64,000 bases of DNA from positions 186,001-250,000 of the forward strand of contig NZ_JAGQED010000003.1 in assembly GCF_018304965.1 (NCBI RefSeq), written 5' to 3'. Position numbers and translations under genes: made by a program. This DNA is from Collimonas antrihumi. Lineage in GTDB: Bacteria > Pseudomonadota > Gammaproteobacteria > Burkholderiales > Burkholderiaceae_D. Under the pieces are notes generated by a model. That model was not told the DNA's origin, did not search any database, and saw only the letters and a list, made by a program, of their open reading frames with translations. Positions within the stretch are counted from its first letter, which is position 1; every line of letters starts with the position of its first letter. Below are positions 8,118 to 17,447 of this stretch, piece by piece.

Positions 8118-9010
8118 TTCGGCGCGCTATCCTGGAAAAACATTTCCCGCATCAGGAACTGTTGCAGTTCGGCGGTATCTTTCAAGCGCGCGCTGAGCGT
8201 AATGACACGGCCCAGGCGTTGCGAGCGCCAGGGAATGTCGGTGCTGGTTTTCTTGCGGATCATCTCTATCATTTTATTGATGATGGCCATTTCGATGCTT
8301 TCTTCGCTGCCGCGTTCAACCGGAATATTCTGCTGCGCACTCCGGCTGGCGCTGGCGTTCCAGCCGCGGAAAATCAAACTGGCGCTGAACGGCGTTTTAT
8401 CGCGCACCTGGAATATGCCACCGGATTTGTCCTTGTCGATACCCATCCAGCCTCTTTGGGCCTGGATGTTGGCGCGTGCAATGTCGTTCGGCGATTGTGG
8501 CGCTTCTTCCGCAGCTTCGCCGGCTTCGGCGCGTTCCTGGGTCTGGGCTGCTTCGCGCCGCTGGCGTGCAGCCTGGATGTGCGAAGAAAAATCCTCTTGC
8601 ACCGATTGCTCGTACTTAGGCGCATCGGGCGGCGGCGGAATGGTTGGTTGCGGCGCTGCGGCAGGGGGGGCGGCGGGCTTGCGAACCTGTTCCTGTTTTT
8701 GCTCTGTCTTGCGCGGTTTGGGCGGGGATTTCGGCTTGGCCGGAGGCGTCTGGAGTTTCGGCGGCGGCACGCTGCTGGGCGCCGGCGCTGCGCTGATGAG
8801 CAGCAACCCCATATTGCCAGGCGGCGGCGACATTGGCGTCTCGATCGTCAGCTTCGTCAGCAAAAACCAGATGCCGATGATGTGGACCAGGACGGACACC
8901 ACCACGCCAACGGTCTTGGAAGTGCGCCATTCACCGGCCTGCTGCAGGTCCGCCTGCGATAGCCTGCCTGGATTCACACTTCCTTCCTTCATCAATTCAG
9001 CCGTCGTCAT
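8111..9010 (-). CDS. TonB/TolA-like proline-rich membrane-anchored protein
   Basis: 299 residues. One membrane segment at about residues 33-53 (VGVVVSVLVHIIGIWFLLT) puts the rest in the periplasm. Residues about 60-130 are rich in Pro, Lys and Ala (PPKLQTPPAKPKSPPKPRK), like the spanning region of TonB. The C-terminal third (GWMGIDKDKSG...FRGWNASASR...QFLMREMFF) is not a TonB CTD that I recognise. The ATG lies one base after the stop of the upstream flavoprotein gene, so the two are probably co-transcribed. A TonB-like energy role would be speculation. Confidence 0.6.
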   Translation of the reverse strand: MTTAELMKEGSVNPGRLSQADLQQAGEWRTSKTVGVVVSVLVHIIGIWFLLTKLTIETPMSPPPGNMGLLLISAAPAPSSVPPPKLQTPPAKPKSPPKPRKTEQKQEQVRKPAAPPAAAPQPTIPPPPDAPKYEQSVQEDFSSHIQAARQRREAAQTQERAEAGEAAEEAPQSPNDIARANIQAQRGWMGIDKDKSGGIFQVRDKTPFSASLIFRGWNASASRSAQQNIPVERGSEESIEMAIINKMIEMIRKKTSTDIPWRSQRLGRVITLSARLKDTAELQQFLMREMFFQDSAPNR

Positions 9011-9011
9011 G

Positions 9012-10271
9012 TTACCGTAACCAGTTCAAAACGCCATTGCCGGCAGCCCGTCCGGAGGCCAGGCAGGCACTTAGCAGGTAGCCACCGGTGGGGGCTTCCC
9101 AGTCGAGCATTTCGCCGGCGCAAAAGACGCCCGGCAAGGCTTTCAGCATGAGTTGCTGGTCCATGCCTTCAAACGTGACGCCGCCGGCGCTGCTGATGGC
9201 TTCGTCGATAGGTCGGGTCGCCAGCAAGGTTAGCGGCAACGCCTTGATGGCGTGCGCCAGAAGCAATGGATCCGCAAAATCGGCTGCTGTAACCAGCTCT
9301 CGCAACAAACCGGTTTTCACGCCTTTCAGTCCCAAACGGCTTTGCAGATGGCTAGACCAGGAACGCGCGCCACGCGGCCGCGTTACTTCGTCGATCACCC
9401 GCTGCAAAGGCCAGTCCGGCAGCAGGTCGAGCTGAATCAGCGCTTTGCCGCTGGCAGAAATCCGATCGCGCAAGCCGGCCGACAGGGCATAAATCAAGCT
9501 GCCTTCAATGCCTTCGGTGGTAATCACGAACTCGCCTTGCTTACGAGATGCCGGCTGACCGTCAGGGTCATCCTCATGCGCAACGGTAATAGCGACCGAT
9601 TTCAGATAATCGCCGGCAAAGCGGCTACGAAAATATTCACTCCAGCCAACCTCGAATCCACAATTGGACGGCTGCAGCGGTGCAACTGCAATATCGCGCT
9701 GGCTTAACAGCGGCACCCACCTGGCATCCGAGCCAAGACGCGCCCAACTGCCGCCGCCCAGCGCCAGCACAACGGCGTCGGCGCTGACGGTTTGTTGCCC
9801 TTGCGGTGTATCGAAGCGCAGTGTTCCGGCTTCAGCCCAGCCCAGCCAGCGATGGCGCATATGAAACCGCACACCGGCCTGGCGTAAGCGATGCAGCCAT
9901 GCGCGCAGCAAAGGCGCAGCTTTCATGTCGGTCGGGAAAACGCGGCCGGATGAGCCGACGAAGGTTTCGATGCCCATACCATGAACCCATTCGCGTAACG
10001 CGTCCGGAGTGAACTGGGCCAGCAACGGCGCAATTTGAGGAGCGCGCGATCCGTAGCGGGACAGGAAGGCGTCGTAGGGTTCGGAATGGGTCAGGTTCAT
10101 GCCGCCTTTGCCGGCCAGCAGGAATTTGCGGCCGACGGAAGGCATGGCGTCGTAAACATCCACTTGCACGCCGCCTGCAGCCAACGCCTCGGCAGCCATC
10201 AGGCCAGCAGGGCCGCCGCCAATAATGGCGACTGTTTTTCTTTGCATTCCGGAATTATTCAACGACGTCAT
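9012..10271 (-). CDS. FAD-dependent NAD(P)-oxidoreductase of the TIGR03862/HI0933-like family
   Basis: 419 residues, or 411 from an internal ATG at 10247 (MQRKTV) that lies closer to the Rossmann motif. The FAD-binding IIGGGPAGLMAAEALA lies at about residues 15-30, followed by GRKFLLAGKGGMNLTHSEP, a signature of the HI0933/BaiN-like flavoproteins. The second dinucleotide region VLALGGGSWARLG and the C-terminal GGVTFEGMD and CAGEMLDWEAPTGGYLL complete the family pattern. Substrate unknown. It is the first gene of a likely two-gene unit with the TonB-like protein. Confidence 0.85.
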   Translation of the reverse strand: MTSLNNSGMQRKTVAIIGGGPAGLMAAEALAAGGVQVDVYDAMPSVGRKFLLAGKGGMNLTHSEPYDAFLSRYGSRAPQIAPLLAQFTPDALREWVHGMGIETFVGSSGRVFPTDMKAAPLLRAWLHRLRQAGVRFHMRHRWLGWAEAGTLRFDTPQGQQTVSADAVVLALGGGSWARLGSDARWVPLLSQRDIAVAPLQPSNCGFEVGWSEYFRSRFAGDYLKSVAITVAHEDDPDGQPASRKQGEFVITTEGIEGSLIYALSAGLRDRISASGKALIQLDLLPDWPLQRVIDEVTRPRGARSWSSHLQSRLGLKGVKTGLLRELVTAADFADPLLLAHAIKALPLTLLATRPIDEAISSAGGVTFEGMDQQLMLKALPGVFCAGEMLDWEAPTGGYLLSACLASGRAAGNGVLNWLR

Positions 10272-10494
10272 CTGTTGCTAGATGCCAATCCGATAGTGTG
10301 GTTTAGGGGGTAGCGTTAACGGGGAGACATGCAGGGACTGCCATAAGATTCGCCAGGGAATCGGTTGCGGTAATGTCGTGCAGGATCTGCCACAGGAAAC
10401 AGTTCGCAACTTTACCATATCGTGACAAAGAATATGACCTGGGGAGGAGTCTGGCGAGGCGCGAAAATTGAGCGCCGGCAAGGGAGTAGAAGCA

Positions 10495-10524
10495 AAAAGA
10501 GGCCGGTTTGCACCGGCCTCTTTT
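10495..10524. terminator. intrinsic terminator downstream of ilvD
   Basis: Perfect 13-bp stem AAAAGAGGCCGGT (10495-10507) and ACCGGCCTCTTTT (10512-10524) with a TTGC loop. It lies about 60 bp beyond the ilvD stop on the minus strand and, being symmetric, also works the other way. The rest of the 310-bp gap between ilvD and the flavoprotein gene (10272-10581) shows no gene. Confidence 0.9.
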
Positions 10525-10581
10525 ACAGAGAGTTACATTTTTCTTGTTAAGTAAACGTTACGACACAAGCTTGCATGTCGC

Positions 10582-12456
10582 TTAACGTTTCAACTGACTG
10601 ATGTCACGCACCGCGCCACGGTCGGCCGAAGTTGCCATCGCAGCATAGGCCTGCAATGCCTGCGAGACGTAACGCTGGCGGTTGGCCGGCTTCCAGGCAT
10701 CCTTGCCTTTGGCCTCCATCGCAGCGCGTCGTTGCGCCAGTTCGGTATCGCTGATTTTCAGGTGCATGCGGCGCTCAGGGATGTCGATTTCGATGGTGTC
10801 GCCTTCCTCCACCAAGCCAATGGCGCCGCCTTCTGCCGCTTCCGGCGAAGCATGGCCGATCACCAGGCCGGACGAACCGCCCGAAAAACGGCCATCGGTG
10901 AACAGCGCGCAGGATTTGCCCAGGCCCTTGGATTTGATATACGAAGTCGGATACAGCATTTCCTGCATGCCAGGGCCGCCTTTCGGTCCTTCGTAACGGA
11001 TGATAACGACGTCGCCGGCATGGACTGTATCGCCCAGGATCGCTTCCACCGCGTCATCCTGGCTTTCGAACACGCGTGCGCGGCCGCTGAACTTGAGGAT
11101 GCTTTCGTCGACGCCTGCGGTTTTAACGATGCAGCCGTTTTCCGCCAGGTTGCCGTACAAGACCGCCAGACCGCCGTCTTGCGAATAAGCGTGCGCCTTG
11201 TTGCGGATACAGCCGTTGTCGCGGTCGGTATCCAGGCTGGTGAAACGCTTTTCCTGAGAAAACGCAACCTGGGTCGGCACGCCGCCGGGAGCGGCGCTGA
11301 ACAGCTTGTGCACTGCCGGATCCTGGGTTTGCGTGATGTCGTTATTGGCGATGGCGTCGCCCAGTGTTTGGCTGTGAATCGTCGGACGGCTGGTATCCAG
11401 CAAGCCTGCGCGCGCCAGTTCGCCCAGGATGCTGATGATGCCGCCGGCGCGATGCACGTCTTCGATATGGTATTTGTCAGTCATCGGCGCTACCTTGCAC
11501 AGGCAAGGAACATGGCGCGAGATGCGGTCGATATCGGCCATCTTGAAATCGACTTCCGCTTCCTGTGCTGCGGCCAGCAAATGCAGCACGGTGTTGGTCG
11601 AGCCGCCCATGGCGACGTCCAGCGTCATGGCGTTTTCAAACGAAGCCTTGCTGGCGATCGAGCGCGGCAGGACCGAGTAGTCATCTTGTTCGTAATGGCG
11701 CTTGGCCAGTTCAACGATCAGGCGTCCGGCGCGCAGGAACAATTCCTTGCGGTCGGCGTGAGTGGCGAGAATGGTGCCGTTGCCGGGCAGGGCCAGGCCG
11801 AGCGCTTCGGTCAGGCAGTTCATCGAGTTGGCGGTAAACATGCCGGAGCAGGAGCCGCAGGTCGGGCAGGCGGAGCGTTCGATTTCAGCAATGTCGGCAT
11901 CGCTGACCGAGGCGTCGCCAGCCTTGATCATGGCGTCGACCAGGTCGATCTTGAAAACCTTTTGATCGATCACGGCAACGCCTGGCAGCTTTTCGACTAC
12001 CTTGCCGGCTTCCATCGGACCGCCGGAAACGAACACTACCGGGATGTTCAGGCGCATCGCAGCCATCAACATGCCCGGGGTGATTTTGTCGCAATTGGAG
12101 ATGCATACCATCGCATCGGCACAGTGGGCGTTGACCATGTACTCGACCGAATCGGCGATCAGTTCGCGCGATGGCAGCGAGTACAGCATGCCGCCATGGC
12201 CCATGGCGATGCCGTCATCGACCGCAATCGTATTGAATTCCTTGGCAACGCCGCCGGCGGCTTCGATCTCGCGGGCAACCATCTGGCCCAAGTCCTTCAG
12301 ATGGACGTGACCCGGGACGAATTGGGTAAACGAGTTGACCACGGCAATGATCGGCTTGTCGAAATCGCCGTCCTTCATGCCTGTGGCGCGCCACAGGGCG
12401 CGGGCGCCGGCCATGTTGCGGCCGTGGGTGGTGGTGCGGGAACGATATTGCGGCAT
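10582..12456 (-). CDS. ilvD: dihydroxy-acid dehydratase
   Basis: 624 residues; the E. coli enzyme has 616. It catalyses the Fe-S-dependent dehydration of 2,3-dihydroxy-isovalerate and -methylvalerate in valine and isoleucine synthesis. Visible cluster-binding Cys motifs are [12 protein letters not shown] and [18 protein letters not shown]. The catalytic region [19 protein letters not shown] follows near the C-terminus. GGAGATG precedes the ATG at good spacing. The gene stands alone, with a strong terminator downstream and a long AT-rich promoter region shared with metC. Confidence 0.97.
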   Translation of the reverse strand: MPQYRSRTTTHGRNMAGARALWRATGMKDGDFDKPIIAVVNSFTQFVPGHVHLKDLGQMVAREIEAAGGVAKEFNTIAVDDGIAMGHGGMLYSLPSRELIADSVEYMVNAHCADAMVCISNCDKITPGMLMAAMRLNIPVVFVSGGPMEAGKVVEKLPGVAVIDQKVFKIDLVDAMIKAGDASVSDADIAEIERSACPTCGSCSGMFTANSMNCLTEALGLALPGNGTILATHADRKELFLRAGRLIVELAKRHYEQDDYSVLPRSIASKASFENAMTLDVAMGGSTNTVLHLLAAAQEAEVDFKMADIDRISRHVPCLCKVAPMTDKYHIEDVHRAGGIISILGELARAGLLDTSRPTIHSQTLGDAIANNDITQTQDPAVHKLFSAAPGGVPTQVAFSQEKRFTSLDTDRDNGCIRNKAHAYSQDGGLAVLYGNLAENGCIVKTAGVDESILKFSGRARVFESQDDAVEAILGDTVHAGDVVIIRYEGPKGGPGMQEMLYPTSYIKSKGLGKSCALFTDGRFSGGSSGLVIGHASPEAAEGGAIGLVEEGDTIEIDIPERRMHLKISDTELAQRRAAMEAKGKDAWKPANRQRYVSQALQAYAAMATSADRGAVRDISQLKR

Positions 12457-12772
12457 GATTTACATCTCCAGAAATAATGGCTGCAGGGCTAGCCCTAGAG
12501 TGCCTCGCCCATAACGCCGTGTCAAATATATGATTTGTGCGCCATTGATATGAATTGCATATATATCGAATGGCTTAGCTTAGTAGTCAGGAGGCACCAG
12601 GCTGCAGATTTTCTTGTTGTTTTGTGAATAATTTCTTTTAATTATTGAAATGTTAGAAAAATATTCCAATAAATCCTGATTTAAGGCGATTTGTTGCAAT
12701 AATTTTCCACGTCCAGAATTCTACAATAGACCCAGGTAATCTCGCCGTACAGTTCAGCATGGAGTATTTCTT
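12457..12772. other. divergent promoter region between ilvD and metC
   Basis: 316 bp without a gene. It is AT-rich around 12520-12575 (ilvD side) and 12600-12740 (metC side), as expected for two back-to-back promoters. A GGGCTAGCCC palindrome lies about 30 bp upstream of ilvD. No clean -35/-10 pair with standard spacing could be assigned. Confidence 0.5.
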
Positions 12773-13972
12773 ATGTCTCCCGATAATTCCTCAGGTTCCC
12801 CGGCCACGCATGTCGATACGCAGTTGGTGCATTGCGGCCGCGAACCGGCGCGTTTCGCGGGAATGGTCAATACGCCGGTGTTCCGCGGTTCGACCATCAT
12901 CGCCAACAACCTGGAAGACTGGGAAGCCAGCCGCCAGATTGATAATCCCATGTCCAACTACGGCCGTTTCGGCACGCCAACCACCCGTTCCTTCGAACAG
13001 GCGATCGTGACGCTGGAAGGCGGCCACAACTGCCTGGTGTTTCCATCGGGTTTATCTGCCTGTACCCATAGCATCATGGCTTTCGTCAAAAGCGGCGACC
13101 ATATCCTGATTACCGACAGCGTGTATGGCCCGACCCGGACCTTTGCCGATCGCGTATTGCGTCGCATGGGCGTTGAAGTGGAGTATTTCGACCCCTTGAT
13201 CGGCGGCGAAATCCGCACCTTGCTGCGGCCGAATACCAGCGTGGTGTTTGTCGAGTCCCCCGGATCGTGGACCTTCGAGGTGCAGAATATTCCGGCCATC
13301 GCCGAAGAAGCGCATAAAGTCGGCGCCTACGTGTTGCTCGACAATACCTGGGCCACGCCGCTGTTTTTCAAACCGTTCGAACACGGTGTCGATGTGTCGA
13401 TCCATGCCGCTACCAAATACATCGTCGGCCATTCCGATGCCTTGCTGGGTGTCGCCAGCGCCAATGAGCGGGCCTGGTGCATCCTCAAGCACGGCGCCCA
13501 TGATTTCGGCCAGACTGCCGGTCCGGACGATATCTACCTGGCCTTGCGCGGCATGCGCAGCATGGCGGTACGCCTGCGCCAGCATTGGGAGAGCGGTATC
13601 CAGCTGGCGGAATATCTGCGCACGCAACCGTTGGTCGAGCGGGTATTGCATCCGGCGTTGCCATCTGATCCTGGCCATAAGCTGTGGAAGCGTGATTTCC
13701 TTGGCGCCAGCGGCTTATTCACGGTTGAGTTGAAAGAAGTCGGCCGTCCCGCGCTGTCTAAATTCTTTGAAAGCCTGCAATTGTTTGGCATCGGCTTGTC
13801 GTGGGGCGGCTTTGAAAGCCTGGCGTTACCGCTGGACAAGCCGCCTACCCGGGTAGCATCGGCGACGACTTACCAGAATCCCCTGGTGCGGGTGCATGTC
13901 GGCCTGGAGCATATCGATGATCTGATGGCCGACATGGGACAGGCTTTCAGATGTATGGAGCAGGCGCTGTAA
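12773..13972 (+). CDS. metC: cystathionine beta-lyase (PLP-dependent)
   Basis: 399 residues of the Cys/Met-metabolism PLP family. The active-site lysine is in SIHAATKYIVGHSD. The cofactor-binding motifs SGLSACTHSIMAF and LLDNTWATPLFF match the MetC branch more than MetB or MetZ. It cleaves cystathionine to homocysteine, pyruvate and ammonia. It converges with an Lrp/AsnC regulator 40 bp downstream; such regulators often control sulfur amino-acid lyases, so a link is possible. Confidence 0.92.
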   Translation: MSPDNSSGSPATHVDTQLVHCGREPARFAGMVNTPVFRGSTIIANNLEDWEASRQIDNPMSNYGRFGTPTTRSFEQAIVTLEGGHNCLVFPSGLSACTHSIMAFVKSGDHILITDSVYGPTRTFADRVLRRMGVEVEYFDPLIGGEIRTLLRPNTSVVFVESPGSWTFEVQNIPAIAEEAHKVGAYVLLDNTWATPLFFKPFEHGVDVSIHAATKYIVGHSDALLGVASANERAWCILKHGAHDFGQTAGPDDIYLALRGMRSMAVRLRQHWESGIQLAEYLRTQPLVERVLHPALPSDPGHKLWKRDFLGASGLFTVELKEVGRPALSKFFESLQLFGIGLSWGGFESLALPLDKPPTRVASATTYQNPLVRVHVGLEHIDDLMADMGQAFRCMEQAL

Positions 13973-13991
13973 CTGAAGCAGTAACCTAAGC

Positions 13992-14011
13992 TGCAATCCG
14001 GGCGGATTGCA
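13992..14011. terminator. hairpin between convergent metC and Lrp-type gene
   Basis: TGCAATCC (13992-13999) pairs with GGATTGCA (14004-14011) around GGGC. It fills the space just before the Lrp gene stop. It has no T-run, so termination may be weak or Rho-assisted. Confidence 0.5.
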
Positions 14012-14479
14012 TCAGTCCAATCCGACATAATCAAGCGGCAGCGCAGTGGTGTGCTTGATTTGTTCCATCGCGAAGCTGGCGTTGACGTCGAACAACGCGT
14101 TCGACTGCGTCAGCTTCTGATATACCGCATCGTAGGCAGCGATGTTCGGTACCACCACCCGCAACAGGTAATCGATGTTGCCGCTCATGCGGTAGAACTC
14201 CACCACTTCGGGAATCAGTTTTACGGTGTTGCTGAATTGGGCATACCAGTTGGCGTTGTGCTGATTGGTCTTGATCGAGACGAATACCGTCACGCCGACA
14301 TTCAGCTTTTCGGCATCCAGCAGCGCCACCCGGCGCAACACCACTCCGTCTTCTTCCAGCTTCTGTATGCGGCGCCAGCACGGCGTCGACGACAGATTGA
14401 CTTTCTCGGCGATTTCCGCCACCGGCGTGCTGGCGTCTTCTTGCAATATGGCGAGAATTTGTTTGTCTATTTTGTCCAT
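14012..14479 (-). CDS. Lrp/AsnC-family transcriptional regulator
   Basis: 155 residues. The N-terminal winged helix (MDKIDKQILAILQEDASTPVAEIAEKVNLSSTPCWRRIQKLEEDG) has the recognition helix SSTPCWRRI. The RAM effector domain (about residues 65-150) contains VFVSIKTNQHN and FYRMSGNIDYLLRV. It resembles the DecR/BkdR-like branch responding to amino acids such as cysteine, but the ligand cannot be told from sequence. The convergent metC suggests a sulfur amino-acid connection. Confidence 0.9.
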   Translation of the reverse strand: MDKIDKQILAILQEDASTPVAEIAEKVNLSSTPCWRRIQKLEEDGVVLRRVALLDAEKLNVGVTVFVSIKTNQHNANWYAQFSNTVKLIPEVVEFYRMSGNIDYLLRVVVPNIAAYDAVYQKLTQSNALFDVNASFAMEQIKHTTALPLDYVGLD

Positions 14480-14636
14480 GGTCGGTTTGAATGTAGAGAA
14501 CGGCCTGCGTCAGTTTTTGGCGGCGAACGTAACACAGTTTGGCACAAATGGCGTGAAAACCAGCACGTTTGACAAGCCATTTGGTGCGACGCGCGCGGCG
14601 CCGTTGCATTCCGAATGTTTTGTCTATGCAGTTTGA

Positions 14637-14665
14637 TTGACAACGATGCCGGGCTGGAAGATATT
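14637..14665 (+). promoter_or_regulatory. sigma70-type promoter of the autotransporter esterase
   Basis: TTGACA (14637-14642), a 17-base spacer and GATATT (14660-14665). Transcription would begin about 35 bp before the TTG start, leaving room for the AAGGAG ribosome site. Confidence 0.55.
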
Positions 14666-14708
14666 AACGACGCGATATCTATAATATAAATACAAGAAGG
14701 AGACACAC

Positions 14709-16634
14709 TTGCAATTATCTTTACCCAAATTCCGCCTGCGCCCGATGGCCCGTGCATTGACTATGGCGACACGCACCGCGGCAGTATTCGGCGCCGGGTT
14801 TGTCTTTTGTGCGCCGGCAAGCGCGGCGAATTTTTCCCAGATGGTGTTTTTCGGCGATTCGCTGACCGATAGCGGATATTTTACCGGCGTCGGCAGGCAG
14901 CCATCGTTCACCACCAACCCGGATCCGGTCTGGGCGCAAATCGTGGCCCACAAATACGGCGCCACTGCCAATCCCGCCGCAGTGCTGACGCCGTCCGGCG
15001 CCCAGCCTGCCGGCGGCACCGATTATGCCGTCGGCGGCGCCCGCGTGACCAGCCAGAACGGCTGGCCGGATGCAGCCACAGCACCTTTGGTGCCGACGGT
15101 CACCAGCCAGGTCCGGGGTTATCTGGCCGCTAATCCAAGACTGGACAGTAAGGGCTTGTATGCGGTCTGGGCCGGCGCCAACGATGTGTTCGGCTACACC
15201 CAGACGAATATCGCCGGGTTGCTGAATCCGTCGACCCAGCTTGCTACCGCGGTGCAAACCATCCAGCAAGTTACCGGAGAAGCCGGCAATGTGATCGGCC
15301 TGGTCAAGCAATTGCAACAAGCCGGTGCCGGCACCGTGATCGTGATCAATTTGCCCGACATCGGCCGCACCCCGCAGGGAGCGTCGATTCCGGCACTGGC
15401 CACCTTGTGGACTGCGGCTTCAACCAGTTTCAATACCAGCTTGAATAGCGGCTTGAGTGGCCTGGGCGGCAATATCGTTGCGCTCAACGCCTTCGGCCTG
15501 CTGCGTGAAGCTATCGCTAATCCTGGTCTGTACGGCTTTACCAACGTCACCACGCCGGCCTGTACCACCAGTTCTTCGACGTGCACCACATCGACCCTGG
15601 TTGCGCCGAATGCCGATAAAACCTATCTGTTTGCCGACGGCGTTCATCCGACCGGCGCCGGCCACGCGATTCTTGCGCAATACATCGAATCGGTATTGCA
15701 GGCTCCCGGTCAGATCGGCATGCTGGCAGAAGCGCCGCTGGCTAGCGCTCAAACCTTCACCCGGGTGATCGACGACCGTCTGCGCCTGACACCGCGGGCA
15801 GGGCAGGTCGAAGCTTATGCAGCGTACGACAACACCCACCAAAGTCTGGATCACAACGGCAATAATCCCGGCCTGGATGGTTCATCCAACAGCTTGTCGA
15901 TTGGCGTCGACTACGCGGTCAATCAAAATGTCACGGTCGGCGGCGCTTTCGGCTTTGCGCATAACCGGGCGCATTTCGGCGGCGATACCGGTGGTTTCAA
16001 GCTGGATCAAGCCATGCTGTCGGCCTATACCCAATACCGTGACGGCGCCTGGGCGCTTAACGGCCTCGGCATGGTCGGCTCGCTGCAGTATAACGACGTG
16101 ACGCGTAACATTGCCTTGGGGGCGGCCACCCGCAGCGAGACCGGCAGCACCAATGGCCATCAGTTCTTGTTGCGCATCGGTGGTCAATATGATTTCGACC
16201 TTGGCGCAGCGGTCCTCGGTCCGGTCGGCGCCTTGACCTGGCAGCAAGTCCATGTTGGCGGCTATATGGAAAACGGCAACGACAGCACAGCGATGAATTT
16301 CCAGTCGCAAAAGCGCAACTCGCTGGTTTCCAGCCTTGGCGCCCAAGTCTCCAGCAAGCTCGCGCTGGGCAAATATACGGTGCAGCCGTTTGCCAAGCTG
16401 GCGTGGGAAAAAGAGTTTGAAGACAGCGAGCGCGATGTGCGTGCCAACGTCGTCGGCATGGGCGGCAGCTTCGGTTTGCCAGCGTACATGGGGCCGTCCA
16501 ATAGCGCACGCCTTGATCTCGGCGCCAGCATTGCATTGGCGACTGATTTCAGCGCTTATGCCAGTTATAGCGGCCAGTTTGCGGGCGGTAACAAGACCAA
16601 CTCTTTCCAGGTGGGCTTGAAGAAAGCGTTTTAA
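14709..16634 (+). CDS. autotransporter GDSL-type esterase/lipase (EstA-like)
   Basis: 641 residues starting at a TTG with AAGGAG at ideal spacing; no suitable ATG is nearer than codon 13. A signal peptide ends at APASA (about residue 38). The SGNH passenger has block I FFGDSLTDSG with the catalytic Ser, VWAGANDVFG with the block III Asn, and FADGVHPTGAGH with the catalytic Asp/His. From about residue 365 to the end it forms an autotransporter beta-barrel finishing in GLKKAF with a terminal Phe, the outer-membrane insertion signal. The esterase would be displayed on the cell surface, as Pseudomonas EstA is. A hairpin follows the stop. Confidence 0.93.
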   Translation: MQLSLPKFRLRPMARALTMATRTAAVFGAGFVFCAPASAANFSQMVFFGDSLTDSGYFTGVGRQPSFTTNPDPVWAQIVAHKYGATANPAAVLTPSGAQPAGGTDYAVGGARVTSQNGWPDAATAPLVPTVTSQVRGYLAANPRLDSKGLYAVWAGANDVFGYTQTNIAGLLNPSTQLATAVQTIQQVTGEAGNVIGLVKQLQQAGAGTVIVINLPDIGRTPQGASIPALATLWTAASTSFNTSLNSGLSGLGGNIVALNAFGLLREAIANPGLYGFTNVTTPACTTSSSTCTTSTLVAPNADKTYLFADGVHPTGAGHAILAQYIESVLQAPGQIGMLAEAPLASAQTFTRVIDDRLRLTPRAGQVEAYAAYDNTHQSLDHNGNNPGLDGSSNSLSIGVDYAVNQNVTVGGAFGFAHNRAHFGGDTGGFKLDQAMLSAYTQYRDGAWALNGLGMVGSLQYNDVTRNIALGAATRSETGSTNGHQFLLRIGGQYDFDLGAAVLGPVGALTWQQVHVGGYMENGNDSTAMNFQSQKRNSLVSSLGAQVSSKLALGKYTVQPFAKLAWEKEFEDSERDVRANVVGMGGSFGLPAYMGPSNSARLDLGASIALATDFSAYASYSGQFAGGNKTNSFQVGLKKAF

Positions 16635-16635
16635 G

Positions 16636-16728
16636 AAGGGTGGGCACGTTTTGTGCCCACGCGTTATCTATAAACGTGACCGATGTGTTTGAGGTCCGCG
16701 TGGGCACAAAAGCGTGCGCACCCTACGA
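16636..16728. repeat. composite GTGGGCAC-type palindromic repeat
   Basis: First hairpin GTGGGCAC (16640-16647) with GTGCCCAC (16653-16660), loop GTTTT, directly after the esterase stop where it can act as a terminator. A second unit, CGTGGGCACAAAAGCGTG through CACCCTACG, lies at about 16699-16727. The outer arms AGGGTGGGCAC and GTGCGCACCCT pair as well. It is related to the simple copy at 3223-3256. Confidence 0.65.
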
Positions 16729-16730
16729 CC

Positions 16731-17336
16731 TTATTCGGAGGTTTTTGTCGAAGATTTGACCGGCAGCGCCGGCTTATCATCGAAATCGGCCACAGGCAAG
16801 CCACTGTCAAGACCCAGGTAGTGTTCGATCAAGCCGAAGAAGCGGTCATAGAACTGGCCGGCTGGAATCGTCTCGCTGGCGACCTTGACCAATGAGTCGG
16901 AGGTGCTGCCAATCGGCATCGATACCGAACCCAGCACGCTCAGCCCGACACTGGCGGAGTTGTTGGTTTTCTTGAGCGCGTAACGATCCTGGGTGGCGCT
17001 GACAAACAACGTGGTGCTTTTGCCCAGCTTGCCGTTAGGCGCGCACACTACATGGAATTCGATTTCCACGTGCACGTCGCTCTCCGGCTGGAAGTGTTTG
17101 TGGCCGTCGACCAGATCGTCCTTGGCCTGCTTGATGATGTAACCCTGGCTCAGCAAGGTGCGACGCGCCGCTTCGCAGGTAGCCGGAGCAGAGGTGGCAA
17201 AATCGTGGGAAAAGGTGCTGGTTTCGCTGAATTCCTCGCCTTGATAGACCGTAGGTTTGGTGGTTGAGCAGGCGGCAAGGGCGCCAGCCAGCAAAACCGG
17301 TAGCGTGGCGCGCGAAAAGCTGTACATCCTGGACAT
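16731..17336 (-). CDS. DUF2242-family lipoprotein
   Basis: 201 residues. The lipoprotein signal ends LLAGALAAC, so Cys22 or so should be lipidated. The mature part has EEFSETSTFSHDFA, CEAARRTLLSQGYII and DDLVDGHKHFQPESDVHVEIEFHVVC, a pattern I associate with DUF2242 proteins of Burkholderiales. AAGGAG lies nine bases before the ATG. Function unknown; two conserved Cys may form a disulfide. Confidence 0.75.
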   Translation of the reverse strand: MSRMYSFSRATLPVLLAGALAACSTTKPTVYQGEEFSETSTFSHDFATSAPATCEAARRTLLSQGYIIKQAKDDLVDGHKHFQPESDVHVEIEFHVVCAPNGKLGKSTTLFVSATQDRYALKKTNNSASVGLSVLGSVSMPIGSTSDSLVKVASETIPAGQFYDRFFGLIEHYLGLDSGLPVADFDDKPALPVKSSTKTSE

Positions 17337-17447
17337 AAACGAAAACTCCTTGAATCGGCTAAATTAAAGCGGCGGTGGCATTTTAGTCCATCACGCCTTC
17401 AATATTCAGCCGATTCGACAGAAGTTCAGGAGTTTCGTTGCAATTGT

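Noticed and set aside
10732-12477. 581-codon open frame antisense to ilvD
   Set aside because: It mirrors ilvD, whose Fe-S Cys motifs and full length are intact. The product is His/Gln/Arg-rich without family motifs, typical of a frame kept open by high-GC codon use on the other strand.
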